The notes under the pieces: model-generated | What the model saw: the letters and a program-made list of their open reading frames with translations, nothing else | What the model was told of the DNA's origin: nothing | The model's database searches: none | Assembly (NCBI RefSeq): GCF_900183575.1 | Contig: NZ_FXUZ01000001.1 | Span: 124,001 to 188,000 of the forward strand | DNA from: Staphylococcus cornubiensis | GTDB taxonomy: Bacteria; Bacillota; Bacilli; Staphylococcales; Staphylococcaceae | Length of the DNA: 64,000 nucleotides | Reading direction: 5' to 3' | In this document: one piece after another, positions 28,179-39,201 of the stretch | Numbering within the stretch: position 1 is the stretch's first letter | How the letters are laid out: each line of letters opens with the position of its first letter | Translations under genes and position numbers: made by a program

Positions 28179-29303
28179 ATGAGAATTGGAATTCCGAAAG
28201 AGATAAAAAATAATGAAAACCGTGTAGGCTTATCACCAAGTGGTGTGCATGCACTCGTAGAAGCTGGACATGAGGTGTTAGTCGAAACTAAAGCAGGTGA
28301 GGGCTCTTATTTCGAAGACGCTGATTACGTTCAAGCCGGTGCAAACATCGTTACGCGTCAGGATGATGTTTGGAATGTCGACATGGTTATGAAAGTTAAA
28401 GAGCCATTGAAAGAAGAATATGGATACTTTAGAGAGGGACTTATTTTATTCACATATCTTCACTTGGCAAATGAACCTGAATTAACAAAAGCGTTAATTG
28501 ACAAAAAAGTGGTGGCGATTGCGTATGAAACGGTACAACTTGGTGATCGTTCGTTACCGCTACTTACACCAATGAGCGAAGTTGCAGGACGTATGTCTAC
28601 ACAAATTGGTGCACAGTTTTTACAACGTTTTAATGGTGGCATGGGTATTTTACTTGGTGGTATTCCAGGTGTCCAAAAAGGTAAAGTCACTATCATTGGT
28701 GGGGGACAAGCAGGAACAAATGCAGCACGTATTGCTTTAGGTCTTGGCGCAGATGTGACAATTCTTGATGTGAATCCTAAACGTTTACAAGAACTTGAGG
28801 ATCTCTTTGATGGACGTGTGCAGACGATTATGTCAAACCCATTAAACATTGAATCACATGTTGTAGAAAGTGACCTTGTCATTGGCGCGGTATTAATTCC
28901 GGGGGCAAAAGCACCGAAATTAGTGACAGAAGACATGATTAAAAACATGAAAGCAGGTTCTGTTATTGTAGATATCGCGATTGACCAAGGCGGTATTTTC
29001 GAAACAACAGATAAAATTTCTACACACGATGATCCAACATATATTAAACACGGTGTCGTACATTATGCCGTTGCGAACATGCCAGGCGCAGTGCCGCGTA
29101 CGTCAACAATTGGTTTAAATAATGCGACATTACCTTATGCATTACAAATTGCGAATAAAGGGTACCAACGTGCATTAACAGAAAACGTACCACTTTCACA
29201 CGGTTTGAATGTATTCAATGGTTATGTTACAAACAAAGCTGTTGCTGAAGCGTTTGATTATGAATATACACCGGTAACGCAAGTATTAACTGAGTCTAAA
29301 TAA
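28179..29303 (+). CDS. ald: Alanine dehydrogenase
   Basis: Interconverts L-alanine and pyruvate plus ammonia with NAD. The 374-residue protein starts [20 protein letters not shown]. It has MKVKEP with the catalytic Lys, LFTYLHLA with the catalytic His, and the NAD motif [20 protein letters not shown] near residue 172. It ends in the usual helical tail. ATG at 28179 follows GGAGG and AAGGAG; a 17-residue upstream extension in the same frame lacks a ribosome-binding site. A cre-like site suggests carbon control. Confidence 0.95.
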   Translation: MRIGIPKEIKNNENRVGLSPSGVHALVEAGHEVLVETKAGEGSYFEDADYVQAGANIVTRQDDVWNVDMVMKVKEPLKEEYGYFREGLILFTYLHLANEPELTKALIDKKVVAIAYETVQLGDRSLPLLTPMSEVAGRMSTQIGAQFLQRFNGGMGILLGGIPGVQKGKVTIIGGGQAGTNAARIALGLGADVTILDVNPKRLQELEDLFDGRVQTIMSNPLNIESHVVESDLVIGAVLIPGAKAPKLVTEDMIKNMKAGSVIVDIAIDQGGIFETTDKISTHDDPTYIKHGVVHYAVANMPGAVPRTSTIGLNNATLPYALQIANKGYQRALTENVPLSHGLNVFNGYVTNKAVAEAFDYEYTPVTQVLTESK

Positions 29304-29310
29304 TAAAAAG

Positions 29311-29350
29311 TGTCGAGATAAGCGAATCATCGTTTACCTCGACATTTTTA
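29311..29350. terminator. Terminator between ald and cutC
   Basis: TGTCGAG pairs with CTCGACA around an inner AAGCGA/TCGTTT hairpin, followed by TTTTTA. It lies between converging genes. Confidence 0.8.
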
Positions 29351-29380
29351 CTTAGTGTGCTATTCAGATAATATGTGCAC

Positions 29381-30016
29381 TTAAGTTTTTACGATGTGTG
29401 TCCCATGAACTTCTTGAAAGGGGAATAATTCTAACAATGCATCTAAATTCTCATAATTCAAGCCGCCACCTGGCATAATTTCAATTTGTCCTTTTGATTG
29501 TCGCACCCATTTTGCAAGTTGTGGTAAGTTATCAAATAGATTCGACTGTGCAGGTCCCCCATGCGTCAGTAATCGTGTCACACCTAAATCAATCAGTTGT
29601 TGTAATGCTTTAGATTGACCTTCAAGATAAATATGATCAAAGGCCATATGACAAACGACACGTGTTGGAGCAGCGCGTTGGATGAGTGTTTGCATTTGAA
29701 AATGATGTAACGTATCCTCGTCTGTTAGGCATCCGAATACAAAATAATCTATCGGCAATGTTTTAAGTTGTCGTATATCAGCTTGCATCGATTCAAATTC
29801 ATACCAATTATAGACAAACGAACCACCACGAGGACGAATCATGACAGCCAGTTCAGCACCATACATTTGGCACATTTCACTCGCGATTTTAACCATACCA
29901 TAACTCGGTGTTGTCCCGCTTTGTGCCATATTTTCACATAGCTCAATTCGATTGGCGCCTGCTTTCAGTTTAGCTTCAACTTCTATTAAAGATGATGCGA
30001 CCGCTTCTTTAATCAT
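29381..30016 (-). CDS. cutC: CutC family protein
   Basis: A 211-residue TIM-barrel protein of the CutC family, named for copper homeostasis in E. coli, though the biochemical role is still unclear. It opens with [19 protein letters not shown], then [51 protein letters not shown] and [11 protein letters not shown], all in family order. It is a little shorter than the E. coli protein. It overlaps pepQ upstream by four bases, so the two are translated from one message. Confidence 0.88.
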   Translation of the reverse strand: MIKEAVASSLIEVEAKLKAGANRIELCENMAQSGTTPSYGMVKIASEMCQMYGAELAVMIRPRGGSFVYNWYEFESMQADIRQLKTLPIDYFVFGCLTDEDTLHHFQMQTLIQRAAPTRVVCHMAFDHIYLEGQSKALQQLIDLGVTRLLTHGGPAQSNLFDNLPQLAKWVRQSKGQIEIMPGGGLNYENLDALLELFPFQEVHGTHIVKT

Positions 30017-31068
30017 TTCGGATAACCTGACAGTGACTCATAGCCATTTTCAGTTACTAAAATGTCATCTTCAATGCGGACACCTGCTACATTTGGTACA
30101 TAAATACCAGGTTCAATGGTCAATACCATACCCACTTCAAGCGGATTTTCGTTTGTACTTGAAATATCTTGATATTCATGCGCTTCAAGACCTAAACCAT
30201 GTCCTAAACGGTGTGGGAAATATTCGCCGTATCCTGCTTCTGCAATAATTCCTCTCGCAATATCATCAAGTTCACTAATTGTGACACCTGGTTTGATATG
30301 TTGAATGGCTTCTTGCTCTGCTTTTAATACGATATTGTAAATCTCTTGTGCTTTTTCATCAGGTTGTCCAAATGCGACAGTTCGCGTAATATCGCTGCAG
30401 TAATGATTGTAAATGACACCTAAGTCAAACAACACATATTCGTTATTTTTAAGTTGTCGGTCTCCAGGTGTACCATGTGGTGCTGCTGCATGGTCCCCGA
30501 ATAATACCATCGTGTCAAAGCTCATTTCATTGACACCATATTTCTTAATTTCATTTTCAATATGATTTACAACTTCTCGTTCTGTGACACCTTCTTTTAA
30601 GAACGATACACCGATTTCCATACATTTGTCAGCTAATTTCGCCGCCTGTCTTAAAGCTTCGATTTCATCCGTAGTTTTAACATTTCGCAATGCACGAATG
30701 ACGGGGTCAGCTGCGCCAAAAGTTTGTACAGAAAAAGCAGTTTGAAGTGCGTAATAACGTTGTACTGTTAAATGATTTTCTTCAATCAATAATTTTTCAT
30801 ACTTTTCTTGGTGTTTGTCGAAAGGATTTTCTGTGTCTAAGTATCCGATGATATCACCTTTAAATGGAGAGGCCTTGACTTCTTCTACTTCCAATTGAGG
30901 ACAGAATAAAATTTGTTGACCATCTGCGCGAACAAGCAATGCAAATAAGCGTTCATGGGGGTCAGATTTATAGCCTGTAAAATAAAAGATGTTGATGGGA
31001 TTTGACACCCACATTGCATTCGCTTCTTGTTCTTTTAACGTTTGTACGAGTTGTTCTATTTTTGACAT
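30013..31068 (-). CDS. pepQ: Xaa-Pro dipeptidase (M24 family)
   Basis: Cleaves dipeptides ending in proline in the cytosol. The 351-residue protein has a creatinase-like amino-terminal domain (about 1-125) and a pita-bread M24 domain. The metal ligands are visible: [17 protein letters not shown] with two Asp, [13 protein letters not shown] with His, TIEPGIYVP with Glu, and [13 protein letters not shown] with Glu. GGAGG is five to ten bases before the ATG. It is the first gene of a two-gene operon with cutC. Confidence 0.92.
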   Translation of the reverse strand: MSKIEQLVQTLKEQEANAMWVSNPINIFYFTGYKSDPHERLFALLVRADGQQILFCPQLEVEEVKASPFKGDIIGYLDTENPFDKHQEKYEKLLIEENHLTVQRYYALQTAFSVQTFGAADPVIRALRNVKTTDEIEALRQAAKLADKCMEIGVSFLKEGVTEREVVNHIENEIKKYGVNEMSFDTMVLFGDHAAAPHGTPGDRQLKNNEYVLFDLGVIYNHYCSDITRTVAFGQPDEKAQEIYNIVLKAEQEAIQHIKPGVTISELDDIARGIIAEAGYGEYFPHRLGHGLGLEAHEYQDISSTNENPLEVGMVLTIEPGIYVPNVAGVRIEDDILVTENGYESLSGYPK

Positions 31069-31321
31069 AAAAACGCCTCCTTTAATTCTTCATTTTATGA
31101 CAGTTAATTTGAGAATGCAAAGTGCGTGCTACGAGATGTTTGAATAGAAGGTTTTAAGTGTATAAAAATAGCGGAAGTTATTTTGTTTTTCGAAATAAAA
31201 AACTTGAAAGATGACTTTAGGTTAGGGGACTCTTGGCAATCGAAATATTTAGATTTATGGTTGAGAGCCTGTTAATATAAAGTTAGGAATCTGCATTACA
31301 CATGATGAAGGAGGATGCGAC

Positions 31322-32011
31322 ATGAAATTATCTTTTCATGGTCAATCGACTGTATATTTTGAAGCAAATGGAAAATCAGGTATTATTGATCCTTTTATAA
31401 CAGGAAATGGACAAACAGATTTAAATATTGAGGACTTAAAAGTGGATTATGTGATTTTAACACACGGTCACGAAGATCATTTTGGAGACACAGTTGAAAT
31501 TGCAAAACGCAACAATGCAACTGTGATTGGCTCAGCTGAAATGGCGAACTACTTATCAACAAATCAAGGTATCGAAAATGTTCACCCTATGAATATCGGC
31601 GGAAAATGGACATTTGATTTTGGTGTTGTCAAATTTGTTCAAGCGTTTCATAGCTCAAGCTTAACAGATGATAATGGTATTCCGATGTACTTAGGTATGC
31701 CAATGGGTGTCATTTTAGAATTAGAAGGTAAAACGATTTATCATACAGGTGATACAGGTTTATTCAGTGATATGAAGTTAATTGCTGATCGTCATCCTGT
31801 TGACGTATGTTTTGTGCCGATTGGTGATAATTTTACGATGGGTATTGAAGATGCGAGTTATGCGATTAATGAATTGATTCAACCCAAAGTGACTGTGCCA
31901 ATTCATTACAATACGTTCCCATTGATTGAACAAGATCCAGAGGCGTTTAAGAAGCTTGTGAATGTTGGGGAAGTTCAAATTGTAAAACCTGGTGAAGCTG
32001 TAGAACTTTAG
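31322..32011 (+). CDS. UPF0173 metal-dependent hydrolase
   Basis: A 229-residue metallo-beta-lactamase-fold protein of the UPF0173 (YtkL) family. It has the metal motif [10 protein letters not shown] near residue 55. [12 protein letters not shown] supplies the bridging Asp and [10 protein letters not shown] the last His. No substrate is established for the family. AAGGAGG is eight bases before the ATG. It stands alone; a gene-free repeat region follows. Confidence 0.9.
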   Translation: MKLSFHGQSTVYFEANGKSGIIDPFITGNGQTDLNIEDLKVDYVILTHGHEDHFGDTVEIAKRNNATVIGSAEMANYLSTNQGIENVHPMNIGGKWTFDFGVVKFVQAFHSSSLTDDNGIPMYLGMPMGVILELEGKTIYHTGDTGLFSDMKLIADRHPVDVCFVPIGDNFTMGIEDASYAINELIQPKVTVPIHYNTFPLIEQDPEAFKKLVNVGEVQIVKPGEAVEL

Positions 32012-32126
32012 TATTGTCTTTTTGACTATTTTTACACAGCTGTATTGATATTGCGTGTTAAATTGAAAGATTGTGGTACTATTCTTTGAACCATAATGGA
32101 TTTGCATCATTTGTTGCTGTCTAGGA

Positions 32127-32203
32127 CTCGCGTTCTTAGGGGACTTGCCTCAACTAAATTCGGCTTGATTAAAGTGAACACGAGTTGGAAGCCGAATTGG
32201 ATT
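32127..32203. repeat. Dispersed 77-base repeat, copy A
   Basis: It is about 87 percent identical by eye to 42396-42471, including a 32-base identical run that starts at CAACTAAATTC. It contains a perfect 10-bp inverted repeat, AATTCGGCTT with AAGCCGAATT. Both copies are in noncoding DNA. It may be the decayed end of a mobile element, but no transposase is present. Confidence 0.85.
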
Positions 32204-32675
32204 TTCGGCTGCGTCTGATCCCTCAAGAGTCTCGTCCAGACTTGCAAACAAATGAGCCAATCTCATTAAAATGTGGAAAGAATAGTACTCATAATCTTTT
32301 TTATATGCGGTTTATCAATACAAATTGTTCTAAAAGATTTCACTTACAAAAACAATTCTATAATGTACTGCTCTGGCTAGGTTATACTATTGAAGGGGTT
32401 TTAATGGATACATATAATTGGTTGGACTAAGTTGTGGCTGATTTGGGCCCCGCTTACTATGCCTCAGGAGTGTCGCCCATGCGCCTCACCTTAAGTCAAA
32501 CATTCGATTAAAAAAAGTGAAGGGTCGTTCTGACAATCTTTTTTATAAATTTTATCGATACATCATGTTGTAAAAGATTTCACTTGCAAAACAACTCTAT
32601 AATATGCTCCTTTGGATAGGTGTTACTATTTGAAGGAATTTTAATGGATAGACGTCAATGATTGGATTATGGTGT
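32190..32675. repeat. Two tandem noncoding units of about 240 bases
   Basis: Unit 1 (about 32190-32430) and unit 2 (about 32431-32675) align with an offset of exactly 240 over the right two-thirds. Shared blocks include AATCTTTTTTAT, TAAAAGATTTCACTT, CAACTCTATAAT-like, TTAATGGATA and C(A/G)GAGT-TCG-CC. Identity is roughly 70 percent by eye. No open frame is shared, so the unit is noncoding. Confidence 0.75.
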
Positions 32676-32749
32676 ATTTTTTACGTGTAATTCAAAAGTA
32701 TGGCATAATGCTTGTGGCTGAAACGTATTGAGTTGTTAAAACATATAGG

Positions 32750-32785
32750 AAGGAGCTGGGACACAGTTGCGTTTCCCAGCTCCTT
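32750..32785 (-). terminator. Terminator-like hairpin after usp
   Basis: A perfect 12-bp stem, AAGGAGCTGGGA with TCCCAGCTCCTT. It is close in sequence to the GAGGCTGGGA hairpin at 8435, and belongs to the same recurring family. Confidence 0.6.
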
Positions 32786-32868
32786 AATTGATGGCGATTT
32801 CTATAATCGAAATGAATCTAATTCAAATCGTGTCGACTCAGTTGATTTACTTTGTCGGCTATTTGAGT

Positions 32869-33282
32869 TTATTTCACAATGAGTACAGGGATTTTGGCAC
32901 GTTTCGCTACTTTATGGCTTACGCTACCTAATACGAATTTTTTAGCCGCTTCCGCTTTACGGTTACTTAATACGACAATATCGTATTTACCGCTGTTCGC
33001 ATAGTTTACGATTTTTTCTTTTGGATTGCCACGTTCGATAATTTCTTCATATTGCAAACCATTTTGTTCTAATGTGTCGCGAGTCGGCTGCATTTGTGTA
33101 TGGCGAATTTTTTTCAGTTCCTCATAATGCGTCCCCATTTTTACAGAAGCTTGGACGTCTTGTTCTCCGATGATATTGAGCAAAGTCACAACGGAGCTGT
33201 CGCCTGAAATTTTAACAACTTCTTGTAGCGCTTTCGCATTTTTTAAATCTGTATCCACTGCAAGTAAAATATTTTGATGCAT
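32869..33282 (-). CDS. Universal stress protein family, small paralogue
   Basis: A 137-residue single-domain Usp. It has QNILLAVDTDLKNAKA at the start and the signature LSNRKAEAAKKFVLGSVSHKVAKRA near residue 105 (serine replaces the first Gly of the usual motif), ending IPVLIVK. The start is the second ATG at 33282, because the first (33291) abuts the AAGGAGG site while the second sits nine bases from it. The role is unknown beyond the family link to stress and nucleotide binding. Confidence 0.85.
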   Translation of the reverse strand: MHQNILLAVDTDLKNAKALQEVVKISGDSSVVTLLNIIGEQDVQASVKMGTHYEELKKIRHTQMQPTRDTLEQNGLQYEEIIERGNPKEKIVNYANSGKYDIVVLSNRKAEAAKKFVLGSVSHKVAKRAKIPVLIVK

Positions 33283-33601
33283 CTCTATCATCCTCCTTAA
33301 AACTAGTGTAACAAAAATATCGGTAAATGTTATTCAATACATATTTGAAGGATTTATTTATCTAAAATATGTTGAATCGACATTATTTTAACCGATTTAT
33401 AAAGTGACCAAACATTTATTGGTTATCATTTCGCATTACGATTTGAAAAACGTTATAATAAAAGAAATAAAGTTGATGATATGGGGATTTAGAAGTAGCT
33501 CACAAGTCAATAAAGGGGTATCTACTTTATGATAAATTACTATCTTACATTCAGAGGCATCACAAGTTTCAGTGATATGACATAACAATAGAGGGAGATA
33601 C
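33283..33601 (+). other. Divergent promoter region between usp and ytoI
   Basis: A 319-base stretch. A TATAAT lies at 33454-33459. Two small hairpins, GAAGTAG with CTACTTT (about 33490-33529) and CATCAC with GTGATATG (about 33560-33580), precede ytoI. I recognise no known regulatory RNA. Confidence 0.5.
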
Positions 33602-34897
33602 ATGACAAAGCACGAACAAATTATTAAACATATTGAATCATTATCTGTAGGTCAAAAAATTTCAGTACGTAAAATTGCTAAAGATTTAGACGTCTCAGAA
33701 GGTACAGCATATCGGGCAATTAAGGATGCAAGTCAGCGTGGATTAGTGGCATCGATTGATCGTGTTGGCACAGTTCGAATCGAAAAGAAGACACGTGCAA
33801 AAGTCGACCATTTAACGTTTGGAGAAATCGCGAAAATTGTAGATGGCCACTTAATAGGTGGTAAAGGGGGTCAGTTCAACTCGCTCACTAAATTTGCGAT
33901 AGGCGCGATGGAAGTTGATAATGTCGTCAACTTTGTCTCTAAAAATACATTATTGATTGTCGGAAATCGCTTGGATGTACAAAAAGCAGCGTTGGAACGC
34001 GGGAGTGCGGTACTGATTACAGGTGGTTTCGATACGACTGACGAAATTAAGAGAATGGCAGATGAACAAAATCTACCAATCATTTCTTCTAATTATGATA
34101 CATTTATGGTTGCCAATATTATAAATAGGGCGATGTACAATCAAATGATTAAAAAAGAAATTTTAGTCGTTGAGGATATTGTCATCCCAATCGAGCAAAC
34201 TTCTTTCTTGTATGATGAAATGACTGTCGCTGATGTCGGCAAAAAGTCGCGTGAAACGTCACACTCTCGTTTTCCAATAGTAGATCGTCAAAACAAATTA
34301 GCAGGATTAATTACGAGTAAAGATATAATTGGTAAAGATTTGGATGAAAAGCTTTATAGAGTGATGACCAAACCAGCGATTAGTGTACAACTGAATACGA
34401 CTGTTGCAAGTTGTGCGCATTTGATGATTTGGGAAGGGATTGAACTATTACCCGTCACAGGAAATCAAAAACAACTTGTCGGCGTGATTTCACGAGAAGA
34501 TGTATTGAAAGCGATGCAAATTGTTGGACGTCAGCCACAAGTTGGCGAAACAATTAATGATCAAGTCGCGAAGCATATCGAAATTCGTAACCAACAAATC
34601 ATTGTTGAAATCACACCACAACTGACGAATCAATTTGGGACATTGAGTAAATCGGTGTCAGTCGCTATTATTGAAGAAACCATCAAATCTGTGATGCGTA
34701 AACATAAAAAGTTAGAAGTAATGATAGAAAGCTTAAATATCTTTTATATACGAACAGTGCAAATCGAAAGTGAAGTAGAAGTGAATTACACGATTTTAGA
34801 TATGGGACGTAATTTTGCGAAATTAGAAGTAACGATGGTCAGTGCGAACCAACCCGTTGCGAAGGCATTAATTATGTGCCAACTATTAGATCATTAA
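33602..34897 (+). CDS. ytoI: CBS/DRTGG-domain protein with HTH and hotdog domains (YtoI-like)
   Basis: A 431-residue multidomain protein. A DeoR-like winged helix (residues 1-60, [22 protein letters not shown]) is followed by a DRTGG domain (about 75-185). A pair of CBS domains (about 195-310, with [19 protein letters not shown] and [20 protein letters not shown]) and a C-terminal hotdog-like domain complete it. CBS pairs usually bind adenine nucleotides. That fits its tight linkage to nrnA, which removes nanoRNA and pAp. The precise role is unknown. Confidence 0.85.
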   Translation: MTKHEQIIKHIESLSVGQKISVRKIAKDLDVSEGTAYRAIKDASQRGLVASIDRVGTVRIEKKTRAKVDHLTFGEIAKIVDGHLIGGKGGQFNSLTKFAIGAMEVDNVVNFVSKNTLLIVGNRLDVQKAALERGSAVLITGGFDTTDEIKRMADEQNLPIISSNYDTFMVANIINRAMYNQMIKKEILVVEDIVIPIEQTSFLYDEMTVADVGKKSRETSHSRFPIVDRQNKLAGLITSKDIIGKDLDEKLYRVMTKPAISVQLNTTVASCAHLMIWEGIELLPVTGNQKQLVGVISREDVLKAMQIVGRQPQVGETINDQVAKHIEIRNQQIIVEITPQLTNQFGTLSKSVSVAIIEETIKSVMRKHKKLEVMIESLNIFYIRTVQIESEVEVNYTILDMGRNFAKLEVTMVSANQPVAKALIMCQLLDH

Positions 34898-34908
34898 GGA
34901 GCGTTTAT

Positions 34909-35841
34909 ATGAAGTTTATTCCAGAAATTCAAGAACAAATTAAACAATATGACACGATTATAATTCACCGTCATGTGCGACCTGACCCTGATGCGTTAGG
35001 TTCACAGTTTGGATTAAAAGAATACCTTAAAACGAAATATCCAACGAAAAATGTTTATGCTGTAGGAACAGAAGAACCGACACTTGGATTTATGGGCGCG
35101 TTTGATACGATTGACGATGCTCAGTATGAAGATGCGCTCGTTATTGTATGTGATACTGCAAATGCAGCAAGAATTGATGATGCACGTTACGATCGAGGCA
35201 ATGCATTAATTAAAATCGATCATCACCCACCTGTAGATGCGTATGCTGAAATTAACGATGTCGATGTCAATGCTTCATCCACAAGCGAGATGATTTTCGA
35301 TTTGATTCAAGGTTCTAATGATTTAGCGTTGATGAATGATAAAATCGCGAGTGCTTTATATTTAGGTATCGTTGGAGACACAGGGCGCTTTTTCTTTAAC
35401 AACACGTCACCTAAAACGATGGCTATCGCGAGTCAGTTATTACAATATGACATTCACCATAACCGCCTATTGAATCAGCTTGGCGAAAAAGATCCTCGCT
35501 TAATGCCGTTCCATGGCTACGTACTTCAACATTTCGAACTTTTTGAAGACGGTTTTTGCCAAGTGAAAATTACGCATGATGTGTTAGAACAATTCGACAT
35601 AAAGCCAAATGAAGCATCGCTATATGTCAATGCGGTGGCTGATTTGAAAGGCTTGAAAATATGGGTGTTTGCAGTAGACGAAGGTGAAGAAATTCGCTGT
35701 CGCATCCGTTCAAAAGAAATTACGATTAATGACGTTGCAGCTGACTTTGGTGGTGGCGGACATCCGAATGCCTCTGGTGTATCCGTAGAGACTTGGGAAG
35801 AATTTGATTTACTTGTCAAAGCGCTTCGTCAAAAACTATAA
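34909..35841 (+). CDS. nrnA: NanoRNase / pAp phosphatase NrnA (DHH family)
   Basis: Degrades short oligoribonucleotides and 3',5'-bisphosphoadenosine. The 310-residue protein has the DHH-family motifs [35 protein letters not shown] near residue 103 and [13 protein letters not shown]. The DHHA1 motif [10 protein letters not shown] is near residue 282. ATG at 34909 has AAGGAG seven bases before it; an 11-codon upstream extension overlaps ytoI and is rejected. It starts 11 bases after ytoI and 24 bases before dnaE, forming one operon. Confidence 0.93.
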   Translation: MKFIPEIQEQIKQYDTIIIHRHVRPDPDALGSQFGLKEYLKTKYPTKNVYAVGTEEPTLGFMGAFDTIDDAQYEDALVIVCDTANAARIDDARYDRGNALIKIDHHPPVDAYAEINDVDVNASSTSEMIFDLIQGSNDLALMNDKIASALYLGIVGDTGRFFFNNTSPKTMAIASQLLQYDIHHNRLLNQLGEKDPRLMPFHGYVLQHFELFEDGFCQVKITHDVLEQFDIKPNEASLYVNAVADLKGLKIWVFAVDEGEEIRCRIRSKEITINDVAADFGGGGHPNASGVSVETWEEFDLLVKALRQKL

Positions 35842-35865
35842 CAAGTTAAAGAAGGTGACTTAACG

Positions 35866-38800
35866 ATGGTTGCACATTTAAATATTCATACGGCTTATGA
35901 CCTTTTAAATTCAAGCATTACTATCAAAGGGGCCGTTCAGCGCACAATTGAATTAGGATATTCAGCCATCGCGATTACCGACTTGAATGTCATGTATGGG
36001 ATACCCCAGTTTTACGATGAGTGTATTAAACAAGGCATTAAACCTTTATTAGGGATGACGCTCTATCTTACTGACCAATTGAATGTGTTGGAAGCAGTGG
36101 TCATTGCTAAAAATAATGAAGGTTTGAAAAATTTATTTAAATTATCCTCTGAAATTAAAGTGAATCGTATTGAACATGTTTCAATATATGAAATGAAAGA
36201 TTTGCTCAATGATACAGTGGTCATTTTTAAAAATATGACGAATCAAGAAAAACATTGGCAAGATGAAATGCCTGACGGTGCGACATGTTATATTGACCAT
36301 CAATCAGCAACGGACTGCGAGATGCCACATGTTTTTATGCAAGCTGCTTATTATGAAAAGGCAGAAGATAAAAACACGTTAAAAGTGTTACATGCGATTC
36401 GTGATAATACGAAAGTAAATTTAGTGGAGTCGTATGAGGCACCAACGGAACATATTTATGATGTCAAAGCGTTATATGAAGCGCGATACGATGAAGAATG
36501 GTTGGCGCGAACGGATGAAATTGCCAACATGTGTGATGCAGAACTTCAGTATCATCAGGCTTTATTACCTGAATTTGTGACACCAGATGGCAGTTCAGCT
36601 AATGACTACTTATGGGCTGAATTACAACGGGCACTCACGCATTTCGGACTTACAGAAGCACGTTATCGAGAACGTTTAAAATATGAATATGATGTCATTA
36701 CACACATGGGCTATGCGGACTACTTTTTAATTGTCAGTGACTTGATTCGTTATGCAAAATCAAACGGTGTGATGGTCGGTCCAGGACGGGGTTCATCAGC
36801 AGGTTCATTAGTGAGTTACTTATTAAATATTACGACGATTGACCCGCTTCAATACGATTTGCTATTTGAACGGTTCCTTAACCCTGAACGTGTGACGATG
36901 CCAGATATTGATATTGACTTTGAAGATACACAACGCGAAAAAGTGATTCAATATGTACAGCAAAAATATGGTGATTATCGTGTCGCAGGTATTGTGACGT
37001 TTGGCCATTTACTCGCAAAAGCTGTCGCGCGAGATGTCGGTAGGGTAATGGGCTTTGATGAAACAACATTAAGTGAAGCCTCCAAATTAATTCCGAGCAA
37101 ACTAGGTGTCACACTGGATGATGCTTACAAAGAAGAACGTTTCAAAGCATTTGTACATCGCAATCATCGTCATGAACGCTGGTTCGAGTATTGTAAGAAG
37201 TTAGAAGGGTTACCACGTAATACGTCCACGCATGCAGCAGGGGTTATTGTGAATGACCAGCCGCTGTATCATTCGATTCCATTAACTGAAGGTGAGACGG
37301 GTCTACTGACGCAGTGGACGATGACTGAAGCGGAACGAATCGGCTTATTAAAAATCGACTTTTTGGGACTACGTAACTTAACGATTATTCATCAAATCAT
37401 TAAGCAGGTGGCGCGTGATTTGAAAGTTGACATTGATATTGAACAAATTCCATTTGACGACCCTCATGTTTTTGAACTGTTATCTCGTGGAGACACAACA
37501 GGGATTTTCCAACTGGAGTCTGAAGGCGTGCGTCGTGTTTTACAAAAGTTACAGCCTGAACATTTTGAAGATATTGTCGCCGTGACGTCACTTTATCGAC
37601 CAGGACCAATGGAAGAAATTCCAACGTATATTCGCCGTCGTCACGATCCGAGTCAAGTGACTTATTTGCATCCAGATTTAGAACCTATTTTGAAGCGCAC
37701 ATACGGAGTCATTATTTACCAAGAGCAAATCATGCAAATTGCGAGTCAGTTTGCAGGATTTTCTTATGGTGAAGCGGATATTTTACGTCGTGCGATGAGT
37801 AAAAAAAATAGAGAGGTTCTTGAAAATGAACGCCAACATTTTATTGATGGTGCGAAAGCAAAAGGATATGCAGAAGCGTTAAGTGGTCAGATTTTTGATT
37901 TGATTTTAAAATTTGCTGACTACGGTTTCCCGCGTGCACATGCGGTGAGCTATTCAAAGATTGCTTATATGATGACCTATTTGAAAGTGCATTATCCAGC
38001 CTATTTTTATGCCAATATATTGAGTAATGTGATTGGTAATGACACGAAAACAAAGATGATGATTCAAGAGGCTAAGAAGCAACGTATTACTATTCACGGA
38101 CCACATATTAATAAAAGTCAATGGCGTTATGTCGCAACGCATGAAGGTGTTTATATTTCATTAGGGGCAATTAAAGGTGTCGGCTATCAAAGTGTACAAA
38201 CCATTATGGCAGAAAGACGTGAACATGGTCCGTTTAAAGACTTTTTTGATTTTTGTAATCGTATCCCAGGTCGTTTAAGATCACGTCGTACATTAGAAGC
38301 GTTAATTTTAACTGGAGCGATGGATAGTTTTGGTAAAAATCGTGCGACATTATTGCAATCGATTGATAAAGTGTCAGATACAGATACGACGATAGATACA
38401 GGACTACTTGAAGGCGTCGCAACAATCAAACAAGAATATGCTGAAACTGAAGAAATGTCGAGTCAGCAGTTAAGTGATTATGAAAAACAGTATTTAGGGT
38501 TTTACGTGACGGCACACCCCGTTGAAAAAACGTTTAAGAAAAAACAATATCTTGGTATTTTCCACCTCCATGCGCACGCACAGCATCAACCGGTACTCAT
38601 TACACTAGATGCAGTACGTGTCATTCGAACGAAGCAAGGTCAGCAAATGGCATTTGTAGAATTAAACGATGGTATCAGCACAATGGATGGCGTCATTTTT
38701 CCGAAAACATATCAACAATTGTCTGAGACTTTAGAGACAAGTGGATTTTATATTATATGGGGCAAGTTTGAAAAAAGAAATGACAAACTTCAATTGATTA

Positions 38801-39057
38801 TCAACCGGTTAAGCCCTTTAGAAAGTTTTGAAAAAGAAAAGAGACAACAAACACGTAAAATTGTCATTAGAAAAGGGATGACTGATGCATTAGCGCAACA
38901 ATTTCTAACTACAGAGCCATTGGATAATGGTGTTGCAGTCTACCAATTTCAAGAAACCAACAATCAGTTTCTATTTAAAGGTTATTTAATTCAACCTGAC
39001 GTTCATTTAGATGACCTATTAGAATCGATTGAACCAGAACATATTCGTTTGTTATAA
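35866..39057 (+). CDS. dnaE: DNA polymerase III alpha subunit, DnaE type
   Basis: The Gram-positive DnaE replicase, thought to extend RNA primers before PolC takes over. The 1063-residue protein has a shortened PHP domain (1-200), then palm motifs GPGRGSSAGSLVSYLL and PDIDIDFEDTQR carrying the catalytic aspartates near residues 347-349. Fingers motifs include YRPGPMEEIP and YQEQIMQIA. A helix-hairpin region and a C-terminal OB fold (about 905-980) follow. No proofreading exonuclease domain is inserted, which separates it from PolC. Confidence 0.96.
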   Translation: MVAHLNIHTAYDLLNSSITIKGAVQRTIELGYSAIAITDLNVMYGIPQFYDECIKQGIKPLLGMTLYLTDQLNVLEAVVIAKNNEGLKNLFKLSSEIKVNRIEHVSIYEMKDLLNDTVVIFKNMTNQEKHWQDEMPDGATCYIDHQSATDCEMPHVFMQAAYYEKAEDKNTLKVLHAIRDNTKVNLVESYEAPTEHIYDVKALYEARYDEEWLARTDEIANMCDAELQYHQALLPEFVTPDGSSANDYLWAELQRALTHFGLTEARYRERLKYEYDVITHMGYADYFLIVSDLIRYAKSNGVMVGPGRGSSAGSLVSYLLNITTIDPLQYDLLFERFLNPERVTMPDIDIDFEDTQREKVIQYVQQKYGDYRVAGIVTFGHLLAKAVARDVGRVMGFDETTLSEASKLIPSKLGVTLDDAYKEERFKAFVHRNHRHERWFEYCKKLEGLPRNTSTHAAGVIVNDQPLYHSIPLTEGETGLLTQWTMTEAERIGLLKIDFLGLRNLTIIHQIIKQVARDLKVDIDIEQIPFDDPHVFELLSRGDTTGIFQLESEGVRRVLQKLQPEHFEDIVAVTSLYRPGPMEEIPTYIRRRHDPSQVTYLHPDLEPILKRTYGVIIYQEQIMQIASQFAGFSYGEADILRRAMSKKNREVLENERQHFIDGAKAKGYAEALSGQIFDLILKFADYGFPRAHAVSYSKIAYMMTYLKVHYPAYFYANILSNVIGNDTKTKMMIQEAKKQRITIHGPHINKSQWRYVATHEGVYISLGAIKGVGYQSVQTIMAERREHGPFKDFFDFCNRIPGRLRSRRTLEALILTGAMDSFGKNRATLLQSIDKVSDTDTTIDTGLLEGVATIKQEYAETEEMSSQQLSDYEKQYLGFYVTAHPVEKTFKKKQYLGIFHLHAHAQHQPVLITLDAVRVIRTKQGQQMAFVELNDGISTMDGVIFPKTYQQLSETLETSGFYIIWGKFEKRNDKLQLIINRLSPLESFEKEKRQQTRKIVIRKGMTDALAQQFLTTEPLDNGVAVYQFQETNNQFLFKGYLIQPDVHLDDLLESIEPEHIRLL

Positions 39058-39201
39058 TAATATGGTATTTTGCGCGGGTAAGTGGATAATGTAAGCGTTA
39101 TACCTTACTTTGATATGCGTATATTATGTGCTATAGTATAATGGCGATTAAAAGAGGACTTAAAAATATAGTTGGAATTTGGAAATGGGAGATGATCATA
39201 A

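Larger units (their letters stand above)
32012..32868. other. Gene-free 0.85-kb patch built of repeats
   Basis: No credible gene lies between the UPF0173 gene and the usp gene. From left to right it holds a dispersed repeat with a 10-bp hairpin (32127-32203), two diverged tandem units of about 240 bases (about 32190-32675), and a hairpin (32750-32785). A small open frame inside (81 codons) has no ribosome-binding site and follows the repeat boundaries, so it is not called. Confidence 0.75.

Noticed and set aside
28460-28948. 162-codon open frame on the minus strand inside ald
   Set aside because: It is the antisense shadow of a strongly conserved enzyme gene, without a ribosome-binding site and with a Ser/Pro-rich translation typical of an antisense frame.
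32185-32430. 81-codon open frame in the repeat patch after the UPF0173 gene
   Set aside because: Its limits follow a noncoding tandem repeat, the second repeat unit does not keep the frame, and no ribosome-binding site precedes it.
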